Position numbers and translations under genes: made by a program
The notes under the pieces: model-generated
What the model saw: only the letters and a program-made list of their open reading frames with translations
Databases searched by the model: none
What the model was told of the DNA's origin: nothing
Origin: Roseiarcus sp963748545
GTDB taxonomy: Bacteria; Pseudomonadota; Alphaproteobacteria; Rhizobiales; Beijerinckiaceae
NCBI GenBank assembly: GCA_963748545.1
Contig: CAVVJO010000036.1
Span: 248,001 to 312,000, forward strand
Direction: 5' to 3'
Length of the DNA: 64,000 nt
Part shown: positions 62,507 to 64,000 of the stretch, one piece after another
How positions within the stretch are numbered: position 1 is the stretch's first letter
How the letters are laid out: every line of letters begins with the position of its first letter

Positions 62507-63229
62507 TCATCCGTGCCGCCCGAGCCCCAGATAGCTTTCGATCACCCGCTTGTCGCCCGCGAGCTCAGCCGCTGGCCCCTGCATGACGATCTCGCCAAGC
62601 TCCATCACATAGGCCCAGTCGGCGATTGCGAGGGCCGCGCGGGCGTTCTGCTCGACCAGCAGGATCGAGACACCGGCGCTCTTCAGCTCGCCCACGATGC
62701 GGAAGATGTCCTTCACGATGCGCGGCGCAAGGCCGAGGCTCGGCTCGTCCAGCATCAGTACCCGCGGCCGGCCCATCAGCGCCCGGCCCATGGCGAGCAT
62801 CTGACGCTCGCCGCCCGACAGCGTGCCCGCCGTCTGGCCTCGCCGCTCTTCGAGCCGGGGAAACCGAGCGAACACGTCGACCAGCCCTGTCCGGATGGCC
62901 TTGCCGCCGAGCCGATAGGCGCCGAGGCGGAGATTGTCTTCGACCGACATCGAGCCGAACAATTCGCGTTTTTCCGGCACCAGGCTCAGGCCGCCCGCCA
63001 CCCGATCCTCGATCGGCAGGTCGCCGAGCGAGCGGCCGTCGAACACGACCTCGCCGCTCATTGGCAGGACGCCCATGATGGCGTTGAGCAGGCTCGTCTT
63101 GCCGGCGCCGTTGGCGCCGATCACGGTCACCACGCCGCCCACGGGCATCTCGATCGAGGCGGCGCGCACGGCTTCGACGCGTCCGTAAGCGACGCTCAAG
63201 CGGTCGATTTTCAGGATCGCCGCGCTCAT
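62507..63229 (-). CDS. livF: Branched-chain-type ABC transporter ATP-binding protein LivF
   Basis: Cytoplasmic ATPase subunit of a high-affinity Liv/HAAT importer. Walker A VIGANGAGKTSLLNAIMG, Q-loop region with LVPEKRELFGSMSVEDNLRL, signature TLSGGERQMLAMGRALM, Walker B VLMLDEPSLGLAP and His-loop region SILLVEQNARAALAIADWAY. 240 aa, normal. Stop and start overlap with livG (ATGA). Given the catabolic genes behind it, the substrate is probably an aromatic acid rather than an amino acid. Confidence 0.92.
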   Translation of the reverse strand: MSAAILKIDRLSVAYGRVEAVRAASIEMPVGGVVTVIGANGAGKTSLLNAIMGVLPMSGEVVFDGRSLGDLPIEDRVAGGLSLVPEKRELFGSMSVEDNLRLGAYRLGGKAIRTGLVDVFARFPRLEERRGQTAGTLSGGERQMLAMGRALMGRPRVLMLDEPSLGLAPRIVKDIFRIVGELKSAGVSILLVEQNARAALAIADWAYVMELGEIVMQGPAAELAGDKRVIESYLGLGRHG

Positions 63230-64000
63230 GCGACGCCCCCGAGATAGGCCTCGAGAACCGCGGGACTCTCGACGATCGCCTTTGGCGCGCCCTCGGCGAT
63301 CTTCAGGCCGAAATCGAGCACCACGATGTGGTCGGTGAGCTGCATCACGAAGTCCATATCGTGCTCGACCAGGAGCACGCTGACGCCCTCTTCGCGCAGC
63401 CGCTTCAACAGCGCGGCCAGTTCCTGCTTCTCGGCGAAGCGAAGGCCCGCCGCCGGCTCGTCGAGCAGCAGCAGCGCGGGATCGAGCGCGAGCGCGCGGG
63501 CGATCTCGGCGACGCGGGCCTGGCCGAGCGCCAGCGAGCCCGCGGATTTGTGCATGTGCGCCTTGAGGCCGACGCGCTCGATCTGCCGGGCGGCCTCGGC
63601 GATGATCTGAGCCTCCCGGCCGCGATCGAGACGGACGAGGGACGCGAGCGCGCCGACGCGCGCGCGCAGGTGCGCCCCGATCGCGACGTTCTCCAGCACC
63701 GTCATGCCCGGCACGAGCTTCACGTGCTGGAAGGTGCGGGCGATGCCGCGCTTGGCGATCTCGCGCGCCGGCAGCCGGTCGATGCGCTCGCCGCGGAAAC
63801 GGATTTCTCCCGAGGTCGCCTGCGCGACGCCCGTCAGCAGGTTGAAGGTCGTGCTTTTGCCGGCGCCATTCGGACCGATCAGGCCGACGATCTCGCCGCC
63901 GCGCACGGTGAAGCTCACCGCGTTGACCGCGACCAGGCCGCCGAAACGTTTGCTGATCGCCTGCGCGTCGAGCAGCGGCGCGCCTCTTTCGAGAGCGGGG
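63226..64000 (-). CDS. livG: Branched-chain-type ABC transporter ATP-binding protein LivG (5' end outside window)
   Basis: Partner ATPase of LivF: LIGPNGAGKSTTFNLLTGVA (Walker A), GIARTFQHVKLVPGMTVLEN (Q-loop), SLALGQARVAEIARALALDP (signature, LALGQ variant), LLLLDEPAAGLRFAEKQELA (Walker B) and VLLVEHDMDFVMQLTDHIVV. The frame stays open to the window edge with family-like sequence before the first usable start (LDAQAISKRFGGLVAVNAVS). The true start therefore lies beyond 64000, and the gene may be fused to a LivM permease, an arrangement known in this order. Confidence 0.88.
   Translation of the reverse strand, partial: PALERGAPLLDAQAISKRFGGLVAVNAVSFTVRGGEIVGLIGPNGAGKSTTFNLLTGVAQATSGEIRFRGERIDRLPAREIAKRGIARTFQHVKLVPGMTVLENVAIGAHLRARVGALASLVRLDRGREAQIIAEAARQIERVGLKAHMHKSAGSLALGQARVAEIARALALDPALLLLDEPAAGLRFAEKQELAALLKRLREEGVSVLLVEHDMDFVMQLTDHIVVLDFGLKIAEGAPKAIVESPAVLEAYLGGVA

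Noticed and set aside
1..64000. CRISPR array, prophage, integrase or complete insertion sequence
   Set aside because: No regularly spaced repeats, no transposase or phage structural genes, and no tRNA-associated attachment site could be found by reading both strands.
1..64000. tRNA or rRNA genes
   Set aside because: No cloverleaf with a plausible TTCRA-type T-loop and anticodon arm, and no conserved rRNA segment, was seen in the gene-free spacers.

Overview
This 64 kb window of high-GC DNA most likely comes from an alphaproteobacterium of the order Hyphomicrobiales (the Methylocystis/Beijerinckia/Bradyrhizobium/Rhodopseudomonas side). The evidence is a FzlA-type GST-like division protein, a Ros/MucR regulator, AddAB in place of RecBCD, a CYP199-like P450, a feruloyl-CoA synthase operon with its own branched-chain-type ABC transporter, and intergenic palindromes typical of this order. 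I see no tRNA, rRNA, CRISPR array, prophage or complete insertion sequence. This is mostly ordinary chromosome with a few accessory patches.

Layout. 0-2 kb: an ABC substrate-binding protein and a divergent GntR/FCD regulator, with operator-like palindromes between them. 2-10 kb: fzlA, a flavin reductase, a lgt-methyltransferase-pgeF operon, a sulfotransferase-like/class IV aminotransferase pair, then a YbhN-like membrane protein and pncA. 10-12 kb: regulatory and small-gene patch (a 38-aa membrane ORF, mucR with an inverted repeat at its start, a small secreted protein with a strong terminator). 12-19 kb: neutral-lipid cluster (amidohydrolase; SDR, alpha/beta hydrolase and wax ester synthase/DGAT in overlapping order; an acyl-CoA synthetase behind a FixK/FNR-type site; a lipase-like hydrolase). 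20-32 kb: a TAXI-type binding protein, addAB, a RES-Xre toxin-antitoxin pair and ligA. 32-43 kb: CYP199-like P450, OprB-like porin, DUF1015, DUF4239, miaA, serB, two CDP-diacylglycerol diphosphatase paralogs flanking a peptidoglycan-binding/degenerate-protease gene and vapBC. 43-51 kb: an alpha-2-macroglobulin and PBP1C pair, then a small DUF559 relic bounded by inverted repeats. 51-56 kb: beta-oxidation genes (thiolase, FadJ-type protein) and a periplasmic MsrA. 56-64 kb: a minus-strand run entering from the right edge (LivG, LivF, crotonase, feruloyl-CoA synthase, amidohydrolase, GFA protein, hydrolase, quinone oxidoreductase), fitting uptake and CoA-dependent breakdown of hydroxycinnamate-like aromatics.

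Sequence quality. At least ten genes, including addA, pbpC, fadJ and the macroglobulin, are interrupted by single-base frame changes, while protein homology continues in the next frame and start/stop overlaps are intact. I read this as residual indel error in a long-read or metagenome-type assembly rather than mass gene decay, and I annotate each as one frameshifted gene.

The most interesting signals are: a lysine/alanine-rich, histone H1-like repeat tail on the wax ester synthase/DGAT, which becomes complete only after correcting a one-base insertion; a FixK-type box centred at exactly -41.5 from the promoter predicted for the downstream acyl-CoA synthetase; an autoregulated promoter architecture for the RES-Xre module; a MucR protein lacking key zinc ligands; and the inverted-repeat-bounded DUF559 relic.
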